Origin: Equibacterium sp963662035
GTDB lineage: Bacteria; Bacteroidota; Bacteroidia; Bacteroidales; UBA932
Assembly (NCBI GenBank): GCA_963662035.1
Contig: CAVLDO010000021.1
Location: 1 to 28,480, forward strand
Direction of reading: 5' to 3'
DNA length: 28,480 nucleotides
The notes under the pieces are model-generated. The model was not told the DNA's origin. It did no database searches and saw only the letters and a list, made by a program, of their open reading frames with translations. Of this stretch, positions 6,031-13,589 are shown one piece after another. The translations under genes and the position numbers were made by a program. Within the stretch, counting starts at the first letter, position 1. Each line of letters starts with the position of its first letter.

Positions 6031-7278
6031 ATGGCCGGAAACGACAATACCGCAAAGGTGCTGGAGCTGGCATCGCAGGCGGGACACATTCTGCTGGAAA
6101 ACGGCGCGGAAATCTCCCGCGTAGAGGATACGATGGCGCGCATCGCCTCTCATTACGGGGTGGATTCGGGCCATTTTTTCGTGATCAGCAACGGAATCTT
6201 CACCACCGACGCCGCCGTGCGCTACGCCAACGTGGAGTTCATCCCCATCCGCGGCATCCAGCTCTCCAAGGTGGTGGAGGTCAACCGCCTCAGCTATCGG
6301 ATTGCCGCCGGCAAATACACGGTGGACGAGGCACAGGCGCAGCTTGAGCGCATCAAGGCACAGCCTCAGAAGCCCGACTGGGAGCAGATTCTGGGCTCGG
6401 CCTTCGGTGCAGCCGGCTTCTGCGCAGTGTTCGGAGGCGCCTTTATGGACTGCGCCGCCGCATTCGTGGCAGGAGCGCTGCTGTATGTGTTCGCCCTGTT
6501 TGTGAGCGGTCGCTATATGTCCAAGATAGTTGGAGGGATCTGCAACGCGCTCGTTGCCACGGCTGTTTCGCTGGCCCTCTTCCGCGCCGGCTTCGGATTG
6601 AGTCTGGGCAACATCATAATCGGCGCCATAATGCCGCTGATTCCGGGGGTGCCGTTCGTGAACGGGGTCAGAGACCTGGCCAACAGCGACTACATCGCCG
6701 GCCTTACACGCCTGACCGACGCGATGCTGGGGTTCTTCTGCATCGCCATAGGGGTGGCCCTCGCTTTTATGATTGACGGAGCGCTGTGCGGCGGAATGAT
6801 AGAGCTATCCGGAATGAGCGTGGCCTCGCAAACCGCGTCGCTTTTCTGGCAGTTTCTGGCCGCTTTCGTGGGCACATTGGCCTTTGCGGTGCTGTTCGGC
6901 GCCCCCCGCAGCCAATATTTTGTGGCGGGGCTTATCGGAGCCGTCGGCTGGATTTTCTACCTGATGCTCACACGCAGCGGCATCACCGGCGCCGGGGTGG
7001 GGGTGGTGCTCTCCACAGTGCTTGTGTGCATCTGCTCCCGCGCGGTGGCTGTGGCTGCCAAATGCCCCAGCACCGTGTTCCTGCTCTGCGGCATTTTTCC
7101 GCTGGTGCCCGGGGCGGGCATATTCTGGTTTACCTACTATCTGATTTCGCAGCAGCTGCGGCTGTCGCTGGTCACCGGCTTTTCCGCCGCCAAGATGGCC
7201 ATCGCCATAGTGCTGGGGATAATCCTGGCGATGGAGCTGCCCCAGCGTCTCTTCTCCGGCAGGCTAAAGGCCCGATAG
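6031..7278 (+). CDS. Threonine/serine exporter family protein (ThrE-type, single chain)
   Basis: 415 aa, matching the ThrE layout in which YjjP-like and YjjB-like halves are joined in one polypeptide. The soluble N-terminal part (1-110) has the family start LASQAGHILLENGAEISRVEDTMARI and the FTTD segment near residues 57-60. About ten hydrophobic helices follow. The junction to the second, YjjB-like half lies near residue 270, and PLVPGAGIFWF near 350-360 mirrors PLIPGVPFVNG near 210-220. The family exports threonine, serine or related small molecules at the inner membrane in proton-coupled fashion. The Bacteroidales substrate is not established. The gene is transcribed divergently from the sigma factor with only about 115 bp between start codons, so cross-regulation is possible but unproven. 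Confidence 0.85.
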   Translation: MAGNDNTAKVLELASQAGHILLENGAEISRVEDTMARIASHYGVDSGHFFVISNGIFTTDAAVRYANVEFIPIRGIQLSKVVEVNRLSYRIAAGKYTVDEAQAQLERIKAQPQKPDWEQILGSAFGAAGFCAVFGGAFMDCAAAFVAGALLYVFALFVSGRYMSKIVGGICNALVATAVSLALFRAGFGLSLGNIIIGAIMPLIPGVPFVNGVRDLANSDYIAGLTRLTDAMLGFFCIAIGVALAFMIDGALCGGMIELSGMSVASQTASLFWQFLAAFVGTLAFAVLFGAPRSQYFVAGLIGAVGWIFYLMLTRSGITGAGVGVVLSTVLVCICSRAVAVAAKCPSTVFLLCGIFPLVPGAGIFWFTYYLISQQLRLSLVTGFSAAKMAIAIVLGIILAMELPQRLFSGRLKAR

Positions 7279-7575
7279 CGTCAGTAGCAGCCTTTACCGT
7301 TTGGGTTTGATGCTGTGCGACCTGATCGAAGAGGCGGGCGCAAATGATCGTTATAATGTCCCCCGAATTCCGGACGCGTCCTTTCTGCTCCTGTAGCAGC
7401 CGCGTGTGCAGGGCTTGCAGCTGCCGAGGTTGTTCACCGCGGGATAGCACCCTCCCGGCGAGTTTGTTCACAGTCGTGCCTTCAGTTTTCAGATAAAATT
7501 CGTAGATTTACGCCCCCTTGCTTGCAGCCGGCGGCGGCGCTGGCAAAGACTATAACATTAAAAACATCCAATATT
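7279..7575. other. Intergenic region upstream of fucI
   Basis: About 300 bp without a recognisable gene. Short frames exist on both strands but none resembles a known protein. The TAGATTTA sequence at 7503-7510 is the only promoter-like signal I see. No tRNA fold and no clear repeat was found. Confidence 0.5.
7503..7510 (+). promoter_or_regulatory. Possible -7 motif of the fucIP operon
   Basis: TAGATTTA differs from TAnnTTTG only in the last base and lies 65 bp before the fucI ATG. No operator was recognised in the following A-rich leader. Confidence 0.35.
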
Positions 7576-9348
7576 ATGAAGCATCCGAAAATAGGAATCC
7601 GTCCGACCATCGATGGCCGTCAGGGCGGAGTGCGTGAAAGTCTTGAGGAAAAAACAATGACACTTGCATCTAATGTCGCAGCCCTCATTTCATCCAATCT
7701 GAAATATACCGACGGGACTCCGGTGGAGTGCGTCATCGCCGACGGCACGATCGGCCGCGTGGCAGAGAGCGCCGCCTGCGCCGAGAAGTTCGAGCGTGAG
7801 GGAGTCGGCGGCACAATCACCGTGACATCGTGCTGGTGCTATGGCTCAGAGACGATGGATATGAACCCTTACTGGCCTAAGGCTGTCTGGGGATTCAACG
7901 GCACCGAGCGTCCGGGAGCTGTCTATCTTGCAGCCGTGCTTGCAGCTCACGCCCAAAAGGGGCTGCCGGCTTTCGGAATCTATGGTCACGATGTGCAGGA
8001 TCTGGAGGACAACTCTATTCCGGAGGATGTGGCCGAGAAGATCTTACGGTTTGCCCGCAGCGCTGTGGCAGTGGCAGAGATCAGAGGAGAGTCATACCTT
8101 TCTATCGGCAGCGTGACAATGGGCATCGCCGGCTCAATCGTGGACACCGGTTTCTTCCAGAAATATCTTGGGATGAGAAACGAAAGTGTCGATGAGGTCG
8201 AGATTCTCAGGCGTATGGACTTGGGAATATACGACCCGGACGAGTTTTCAAAGGCTATGGCCTGGGTCAAGAAATACTGTATACCCAACGAGGGTTGGGA
8301 CAAGAATCCCAAGGAAAAGCAGAAGACCCGCGAGCAGAAGGACAAGGACTGGGAGTTCGTGGTGAAGATGACCATCATAGTGATGGATCTTATGCACGGC
8401 AACCCCAAGCTCCGCGAAATGGGATTCAAGGAGGAGGCCCTCGGACACAACGCAATCGCCGGAGGTTTCCAGGGGCAGCGCCAGTGGACCGACTGGATGC
8501 CCAACGGGGACTTTACCGAGACTCTTCTCAACACCAACTTCGACTGGAACGGACGCAGGGAGCCTTCTGTTCTCGCCACAGAGAACGACTCGCTCAACGG
8601 AACCGCGATGCTTCTGGCCCATCTGCTGACCAACCGCCCGCAGATATTCTCCGACGTGAGGACATACTGGAGCCCGGAGGCTGTCAAGAGAGTGACAGGC
8701 AAGGAACTTTCGGGCAAGGCCGCCCCAGGCATCATACATCTCATCAACTCCGGAGCCACCACAATGGACGGCTGCGGACAGAGTTCCGATGCCGATGGCA
8801 ATCCGGTTATGAAGCCGTTCTGGGAGATGACCGACGAGGACGAGAGGCGTTGTCTTGAGCACTCGCAGTGGATGCCGGCCGACAGGGATTACTTCCGTGG
8901 CGGCGGATTCAGCATCCATTTCGTATCCAGAGGAGATTTCCCTGCCACAATGGCCAGAATCAACATCGTGGACGGTCTCGGCCCTGTGCTTCAGATTGCC
9001 GAAGGCTGGGTTGTGGACATAGACCCCGAGATTCACGCCGCTTTGGACAAGCGTACGGACCCCACCTGGCCCACAACCTGGTTCACCCCGCGCCTCGATC
9101 AGAACAAGGATGCATTCAAAGATGTCTATAGCGTGATGAACAACTGGGGAGCCAACCACGGCGCGATCTCCTATGGCCACATCGGAGCCGACCTGATAAC
9201 CCTGGCCTCTATGCTTCGCATCCCTGTATGCATGCACAATGTGGACGACTCCAAGATCTTCCGGCCTGCTGCGTGGAACGCCTTCGGAATGGACAAGGAA
9301 GGCGCTGACTTCCGCGCCTGTGCGAATTTCGGCCCGATATACAAGTAA
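7576..9348 (+). CDS. fucI: L-fucose isomerase
   Basis: Converts L-fucose to L-fuculose in the cytoplasm. The 590-aa product aligns by eye along its whole length with E. coli FucI (591 aa), including IGIRPxIDGR at the start, CWCYGSETMDM near 86-96, GFNGTERPGAVYLAA near 106-120 and NWGANHG near 523-529. The metal and catalytic residues known from E. coli are kept at nearly the same numbers: Glu336 in ATENDSLNG, Asp360 in DVRTYWSPEA and His528. The frame extends 18 codons upstream (7522), but the ATG at 7576 begins exactly where the family begins (KHPKIGIRP). No Shine-Dalgarno is visible, only an A/T-rich leader, as is usual in this phylum. fucP follows 9 bp downstream, and no fuculokinase or FucR-type regulator is in the window. 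Confidence 0.97.
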   Translation: MKHPKIGIRPTIDGRQGGVRESLEEKTMTLASNVAALISSNLKYTDGTPVECVIADGTIGRVAESAACAEKFEREGVGGTITVTSCWCYGSETMDMNPYWPKAVWGFNGTERPGAVYLAAVLAAHAQKGLPAFGIYGHDVQDLEDNSIPEDVAEKILRFARSAVAVAEIRGESYLSIGSVTMGIAGSIVDTGFFQKYLGMRNESVDEVEILRRMDLGIYDPDEFSKAMAWVKKYCIPNEGWDKNPKEKQKTREQKDKDWEFVVKMTIIVMDLMHGNPKLREMGFKEEALGHNAIAGGFQGQRQWTDWMPNGDFTETLLNTNFDWNGRREPSVLATENDSLNGTAMLLAHLLTNRPQIFSDVRTYWSPEAVKRVTGKELSGKAAPGIIHLINSGATTMDGCGQSSDADGNPVMKPFWEMTDEDERRCLEHSQWMPADRDYFRGGGFSIHFVSRGDFPATMARINIVDGLGPVLQIAEGWVVDIDPEIHAALDKRTDPTWPTTWFTPRLDQNKDAFKDVYSVMNNWGANHGAISYGHIGADLITLASMLRIPVCMHNVDDSKIFRPAAWNAFGMDKEGADFRACANFGPIYK

Positions 9349-9357
9349 TCCCCGGCA

Positions 9358-10674
9358 ATGAAGAAGAAGGATTCAATCCTAAAGGCAGGCGGAGTCAGCT
9401 ACGTCCTGCCTTTCATTCTCATAACTACCTGCTTCGCCTTGTGGGGATTCGCCAACGACATTACCAACCCGATGGTGAAGGCGTTCTCCAAGATCTTCAG
9501 AATGAGCGTCACGCAGGGGTCGTTGGTGCAGGTGGCGTTCTACGGTGGCTATTTCTGTATGGCACTGCCTGCGGCGATGTTCATCCGCAAGTATTCCTAC
9601 AAGGCCGGCGTTCTGGTAGGGCTCGGCCTTTATGCGCTCGGGGCGCTGCTGTTTATTCCGGCGAAGTCGGTCGGGGTTTACAGTTTTTTTCTGATCGCCT
9701 ATTTCATTATGACCTGCGGTCTGTCGTTTCTTGAAACCAGCTGCAACCCGTACATACTGAGCATGGGCTCGGAAGAGACTTCGACCCGCCGCTTGAATCT
9801 GGCCCAGTGTTTCAATCCGATAGGCTCGCTGATGGGAATGTACGTGGCGATGAACTTCATACAGGCGAAGATGCACCCGGCCAGCACGGCGGAGCGCGCG
9901 CTTCTTGACGAGGCGAGTTTCGAGGCGATGAAGCAGTCTGACCTCAATGTGCTCACCGGGCCGTATTGGATGGTCGGCCTCGTGATTCTCGTGATGTTTG
10001 TGCTGATTCTTGTGGCGAGAATGCCGCACAATGCCGACAAAGACCACGAGATGAATCTCGGACCGGTTCTGCGGCGGCTGCTGCACAGACCACGTTATTG
10101 GGAGGGCGTCATCGCCCAGTTCTTCTATGTCGGAGCGCAGATAATGTGCTGGACATTCATCATCCAGTACGGCACGCGGGTCTTTATGGCCGAAGGGTTG
10201 GACGAACAGTCGGCCGAGGTGCTGTCGCAGAAGTACAATATCGCCGCAATGGTCCTGTTCGTGACCTGCCGCTTCCTGTGTACTTGGCTGATGAAGTATT
10301 TTAAGCCGTCCAAACTCTTGACGATCTTTGCCATAGGCGGAATGGCCGCCACTTCAGGCGTGATATTCCTGCAGAACAGGCTCGGGCTTTACTGCTTGGT
10401 GGCTGTCAGCGGATTTATGTCGCTGATGTTCCCCACGATTTACGCAATAGCTCTCGGAGGGCTTGGCGACGACGTCAAATTCGGTGCGGCCGGCCTGATT
10501 ATGGCCATTCTCGGCGGCTCCGTGCTTCCGCCTCTTCAGGCTTGGATTATCGACAAGGGTACAGTCGGTTTTCTGCCGGCGGTGAATGCGTCGTTCATTC
10601 TGCCGTTCATCTGTTTCGTATTTGTCTGCGCCTACGGCCTCAGAACCACCAAGGTCCATCTGAGAGGGCAATGA
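9358..10674 (+). CDS. fucP: L-fucose:H+ symporter
   Basis: A 438-aa major facilitator superfamily permease importing L-fucose with a proton across the inner membrane. Twelve hydrophobic segments can be placed. Two motifs typical of FucP are intact: WGFANDITNP with Asp34, and FLETSCNPY with Glu126. These correspond to the Asp and Glu that carry the proton and bind sugar in the E. coli transporter (Asp46 and Glu135). It is 9 bp behind fucI and surely co-transcribed. Related FGHS-family permeases carry glucose/galactose or GlcNAc, but adjacency to fucI makes fucose the best substrate. The strong hairpin after the stop closes the operon. Confidence 0.93.
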   Translation: MKKKDSILKAGGVSYVLPFILITTCFALWGFANDITNPMVKAFSKIFRMSVTQGSLVQVAFYGGYFCMALPAAMFIRKYSYKAGVLVGLGLYALGALLFIPAKSVGVYSFFLIAYFIMTCGLSFLETSCNPYILSMGSEETSTRRLNLAQCFNPIGSLMGMYVAMNFIQAKMHPASTAERALLDEASFEAMKQSDLNVLTGPYWMVGLVILVMFVLILVARMPHNADKDHEMNLGPVLRRLLHRPRYWEGVIAQFFYVGAQIMCWTFIIQYGTRVFMAEGLDEQSAEVLSQKYNIAAMVLFVTCRFLCTWLMKYFKPSKLLTIFAIGGMAATSGVIFLQNRLGLYCLVAVSGFMSLMFPTIYAIALGGLGDDVKFGAAGLIMAILGGSVLPPLQAWIIDKGTVGFLPAVNASFILPFICFVFVCAYGLRTTKVHLRGQ

Positions 10675-10693
10675 TTTTATCGAAATAAACCGG

Positions 10694-10779
10694 CGGACTT
10701 GGGCATATTTTCAAGAGCGCGATTGTGGCTGCCGACAAGATCACAATCGCGCTCTTTCGCAAAAAGAGCCCCAAGTCCG
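10694..10779 (+). terminator. Nested hairpin after fucP
   Basis: The inner arms AAGAGCGCGATTGTG (10713-10727) and CACAATCGCGCTCTT (10742-10756) are perfectly complementary over 15 bp. The outer arms CGGACTTGGG (10694-10703) and CCCAAGTCCG (10770-10779) add 10 bp. There is no long T-run after it. It begins 20 bp past the fucP stop and is the likely end of the fucIP transcript. Confidence 0.7.
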
Positions 10780-10891
10780 TAAGAATGCCCCCAAGTGTGC
10801 CTGCCTGCAAAGACGGCACTGATTTCAGACGGGCAATTCCAAGACGGGGGCTGCTCGGTGCATAAGTTTAGGTTATTCGGCGTTTTTTGCT

Positions 10892-10899
10892 TAAGTTTG
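10892..10899 (+). promoter_or_regulatory. -7 motif of the glycosyltransferase gene
   Basis: TAAGTTTG matches TAnnTTTG and lies 35 bp before the ATG at 10934. The stretch between the fucP hairpin and this motif holds nothing else I recognise. Confidence 0.45.
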
Positions 10900-10933
10900 C
10901 GACCCTTTACCATAACAAAAACTACAAATCGGA

Positions 10934-11941
10934 ATGATATCGTTTATCATACCTGTCTACAATGTAGAGACATACATCCGCCGCTGCCTCGACAGCATAA
11001 TAGGGCAGACCTATACCGACTGGGAAGCGATATGCGTCAACGATGCCAGCAGCGATGGCAGCCTGGCTATCCTGCACGAATACGCGGCAAAAGATCCCCG
11101 CATTAAAGTGATAGATGCGCAGCACGGCGGAGTCTCCCGCGCCCGCAACCTCGCAATCACCCACACCAAAGGAGAATATGTGGTCTATCTCGACTCCGAC
11201 GACTTTCTCCACCCCCAGACTCTGGAGATAACCCTGGCCCTGGCCCGCAAAAACAACACCGACCTTGTGTCGTGGTACAAAGCCCCCGACTACAGGGTGA
11301 TGACCGCCATCCGCCACAAGCTGGGACTGGATACAATAGACTATCGGCCGGCAAGTTTCCGATACAGATTCAAAGCCGACCACGTCAAATACTTTGTCAC
11401 CGATGATATGATGAGCCACTTTACCGAGCTCTCGCACCCCAAGGGGCTTAAGTGGCCCATAAAGCACTACTATGTATGGCGTTACCTGATCCGCCGGGAG
11501 ATGGTATCGGACTTGCGCTTTATGGAAGACCGCATTTTCGAAGATTTCCCGTGGGTAAGCGAGCTGATGCTCAAGAACCCCACCGTGACCATCACCAACC
11601 TGCCTTTCTACTACTATTACCCCAACTTCAAGTCAATTGATATGAACACCCACTACGCCCTCAAGATAAGGGACTGGTGCGTGGGGTTGTGCCGCGTGTG
11701 GCCGCAGTATATGGCGCAGGTGAGCGGCGAGAGGCTTAAAACATGGTCGCGCTACTGCAAGTGGCCCACCATCAACGGCCAGATAGCAGGCAAGGTGGGT
11801 ATGATAGACCCCGACGCCCCCGAGAGCGAAGAGATTGTGAGCAGCCTGCGCACCCTCTATGAGGCGGGCGCCTTTGACGATGCCGCCGACGGCCGTGACA
11901 TCAAAAGCCGTGCGGCCATCGCCTCTTTCCTGAAAATTTAA
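10934..11941 (+). CDS. Family 2 glycosyltransferase
   Basis: 335 aa with a GT-A fold N-terminal half. The start FIIPVYNVETYIRRCLDSIIGQTY is the classic GT2 nucleotide-binding opening. VNDASSDGS (35-43) supplies an Asp for the nucleotide, GVSRARNLAI lies near 66-75, and YLDSDD (85-90) carries the DxD metal site. The C-terminal part (about 130-335) is less conserved, with several aromatic residues and no transmembrane helix, so the enzyme is probably cytoplasmic. The acceptor is unknown; capsule, LPS or glycoprotein synthesis are all possible. It stands alone between the fucose operon and nhaA, with its own promoter motif and an imperfect hairpin downstream, so there is no pathway context. Confidence 0.9.
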   Translation: MISFIIPVYNVETYIRRCLDSIIGQTYTDWEAICVNDASSDGSLAILHEYAAKDPRIKVIDAQHGGVSRARNLAITHTKGEYVVYLDSDDFLHPQTLEITLALARKNNTDLVSWYKAPDYRVMTAIRHKLGLDTIDYRPASFRYRFKADHVKYFVTDDMMSHFTELSHPKGLKWPIKHYYVWRYLIRREMVSDLRFMEDRIFEDFPWVSELMLKNPTVTITNLPFYYYYPNFKSIDMNTHYALKIRDWCVGLCRVWPQYMAQVSGERLKTWSRYCKWPTINGQIAGKVGMIDPDAPESEEIVSSLRTLYEAGAFDDAADGRDIKSRAAIASFLKI

Positions 11942-11980
11942 ACGAACGGCAAACTGCCGATGCAGCATCAGGAGAGTGTC

Positions 11981-12003
11981 GCCACCGCAACGGATGCGGC
12001 GGC
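11981..12003 (+). terminator. Hairpin after the glycosyltransferase
   Basis: GCCACCGC (11981-11988) and GCGGCGGC (11996-12003) pair with one A/C mismatch, followed by AGTTTTG. It lies 40 bp past the stop and is a plausible but weak intrinsic terminator. Confidence 0.4.
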
Positions 12004-12083
12004 AGTTTTGCGTATGCATTTTTGAAGAATGCAAGACGATTATTGTAATTAGATTTCAAGGCACAACGGAACGCAAAACCATT

Positions 12084-12091
12084 TATATTTG
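12084..12091 (+). promoter_or_regulatory. -7 motif of nhaA, bracketed by an inverted repeat
   Basis: TATATTTG matches TAnnTTTG 38 bp before the nhaA ATG. It is flanked by TTTCAAGGC (12054-12062) and GCCTTGAAA (12094-12102). A further TTCAAG follows at 12105-12110, forming CTTGAA-AAG-TTCAAG. These could be operator half-sites. Confidence 0.45.
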
Positions 12092-12129
12092 CCGCCTTGA
12101 AAAGTTCAAGCCTATAAGCAATAGTCGTT

Positions 12130-13539
12130 ATGAAACTCATACCCGTTTACACCTGGACCAAAGGGGTCCGGAACTTTGATCTGCGAAGAAAGAGGTTTTC
12201 CAACCAGCCCTGGGCGCAGGGCGTGCTGCTGCTGATCTGCGTGATAGTGGCGATGCTGTTGGCCAACCTGCCGTTCACAAAAGACTTTTACCACAACCTG
12301 CTGGAAACGGAGCTCTCGCTGCACATCAAGACCCCCGATGGAAACTCGCTGTTCTTCCCGCGCGGAATGAATGTGGAGGCTTTTATCAACGACATCCTGA
12401 TGACCGTGTTCTTCTTCACCGTCGGCCTTGAAATCAGGCGGGAGATGAAGTGCGGAGAGCTTTCCAGCGTCAAGAAGGCGCTTATGCCAGTGATAGCGGC
12501 TTTCGGCGGAGTGGTGATGCCCGCCATTATATTCACCATCGTGAACCACGGCAGCGCTGCCGCCAGCGGCTGGGGCATCCCCACCGCCACCGACATAGCA
12601 TTCGCAGTGGGCATCCTCTCCATTCTGGGCGACCGCGTGCCGGTCTCTCTCAAGGTGTTCCTCACCGCCCTGGCCATTGCCGACGACCTCATAGCCATAC
12701 TTGTGGTGGCGCTGTTCTACGGCGGCAAAATCAACTTTTTGCTGCTTGGTATCGCAGTGGTGCTGGTTGTGCTTATACTGCTGATGAACGGTCTGGGAGA
12801 GAAGCGCGACTGGTGTTACCTGCTTCCTGCAATCGCCGTGTGGACCCTCTTTTACTACGCCGGAGTGCACTCCACAATGTCGGGCGTGGTGATGGCATTC
12901 CTGGTGCCTATGGCCCCCCGCTACAACGAGGCCTACTTCCGCAGAAAGCGCGCCCAATATGTCCGCCGTCTCAAGGAATACGGCACCGCAGGGGCGGAAG
13001 GGGAGGAGTTTCCCAACGGGATGCAGCGCCACTGCCTGAGGCGGCTGAAGGTGATTTCCCGCGAGTCGATGGGGATGACCTACCGTCTGGAGCACGCCCT
13101 CTCCCCCTGGGTCAACTTTCTGATTATGCCACTCTTTGCCCTGGCCAATGCCGGGGTGGAGATTCCCGACCTGTCATATTTCAACGTGTTCCATTTTGAC
13201 CCGGCTCTGGGCAGCGTGAGCATGGGCGTGTTCCTGGGGCTGATATTGGGCAAGCCGCTGGGAATCTCGCTGGCCAGCTTCATAGCCGTTAAGCTGCGTG
13301 TGGGCGAAATGCCCGCCAAGGCCTCCTGGCCGATGCTGATTGCAGTGGCCTGCCTGGGCGGCATCGGATTCACGATGTCCATTTTTGTGGACACCCTCTC
13401 GTTCAGCGACCAGCTGCCAGAAGTCACTGCCCGCCTGCGCGATATGGGCAAGGTGGCCGTGCTGATGGGTTCGCTCTGCGCCGGCATCATCGGAAGCGTG
13501 CTTATAAACATTGTGTACAAAATCGAGAAGAAGAAATAG
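12130..13539 (+). CDS. nhaA: Na+/H+ antiporter NhaA
   Basis: A 469-aa inner-membrane antiporter that exports Na+ (or Li+) in exchange for protons, for pH and salt homeostasis. The family hallmarks are present: FFFTVGLEIRREM near 94-106, PTATDIAFAVGILSILG with Asp155 near 151-167, and the ion-binding pair Asp185-Asp186 in LAIADDL. GGIGFTMSIFV is also present near the C-terminus. It is longer than E. coli NhaA (388 aa) because of an extended N-terminus and a charged cytoplasmic insert near residues 265-320 (RRKRAQYVRRLKEYG). The stop codon lies inside the left arm of a 19-bp inverted repeat that continues into the next gene. Whether nhaA is co-transcribed with the downstream glycosidase genes is unclear. 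Confidence 0.95.
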   Translation: MKLIPVYTWTKGVRNFDLRRKRFSNQPWAQGVLLLICVIVAMLLANLPFTKDFYHNLLETELSLHIKTPDGNSLFFPRGMNVEAFINDILMTVFFFTVGLEIRREMKCGELSSVKKALMPVIAAFGGVVMPAIIFTIVNHGSAAASGWGIPTATDIAFAVGILSILGDRVPVSLKVFLTALAIADDLIAILVVALFYGGKINFLLLGIAVVLVVLILLMNGLGEKRDWCYLLPAIAVWTLFYYAGVHSTMSGVVMAFLVPMAPRYNEAYFRRKRAQYVRRLKEYGTAGAEGEEFPNGMQRHCLRRLKVISRESMGMTYRLEHALSPWVNFLIMPLFALANAGVEIPDLSYFNVFHFDPALGSVSMGVFLGLILGKPLGISLASFIAVKLRVGEMPAKASWPMLIAVACLGGIGFTMSIFVDTLSFSDQLPEVTARLRDMGKVAVLMGSLCAGIIGSVLINIVYKIEKKK

Positions 13540-13589
13540 AATAAACTTATTTTCATACCTTCGTGGTTGTGAAAAATAAGTTTATTCTA
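13537..13589. repeat. 19-bp inverted repeat across the nhaA stop and GH13 start
   Basis: The left arm (13537-13555, beginning TAGAATAAACTT) and right arm (13570-13589, ending AAGTTTATTCTA) are complementary over 19 bases with one extra A in the right arm. The 14-nt loop holds the candidate GTG start codons at 13563 and 13569. The stem is AT-rich and sits at a gene boundary. It could act as a terminator, a translation-control hairpin, or a DNA-binding site. Confidence 0.75.

Noticed and set aside
7310..7400. Short plus-strand frame starting MLCDLIEEAG
   Set aside because: It is only 28 codons with no ribosome site or homology that I recognise, so it is indistinguishable from chance.
7172..7471. 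99-aa minus-strand ORF after the exporter gene
   Set aside because: Part of it is antisense to the exporter gene, and the remainder resembles nothing I know and has no promoter motif. I treated the region as intergenic.
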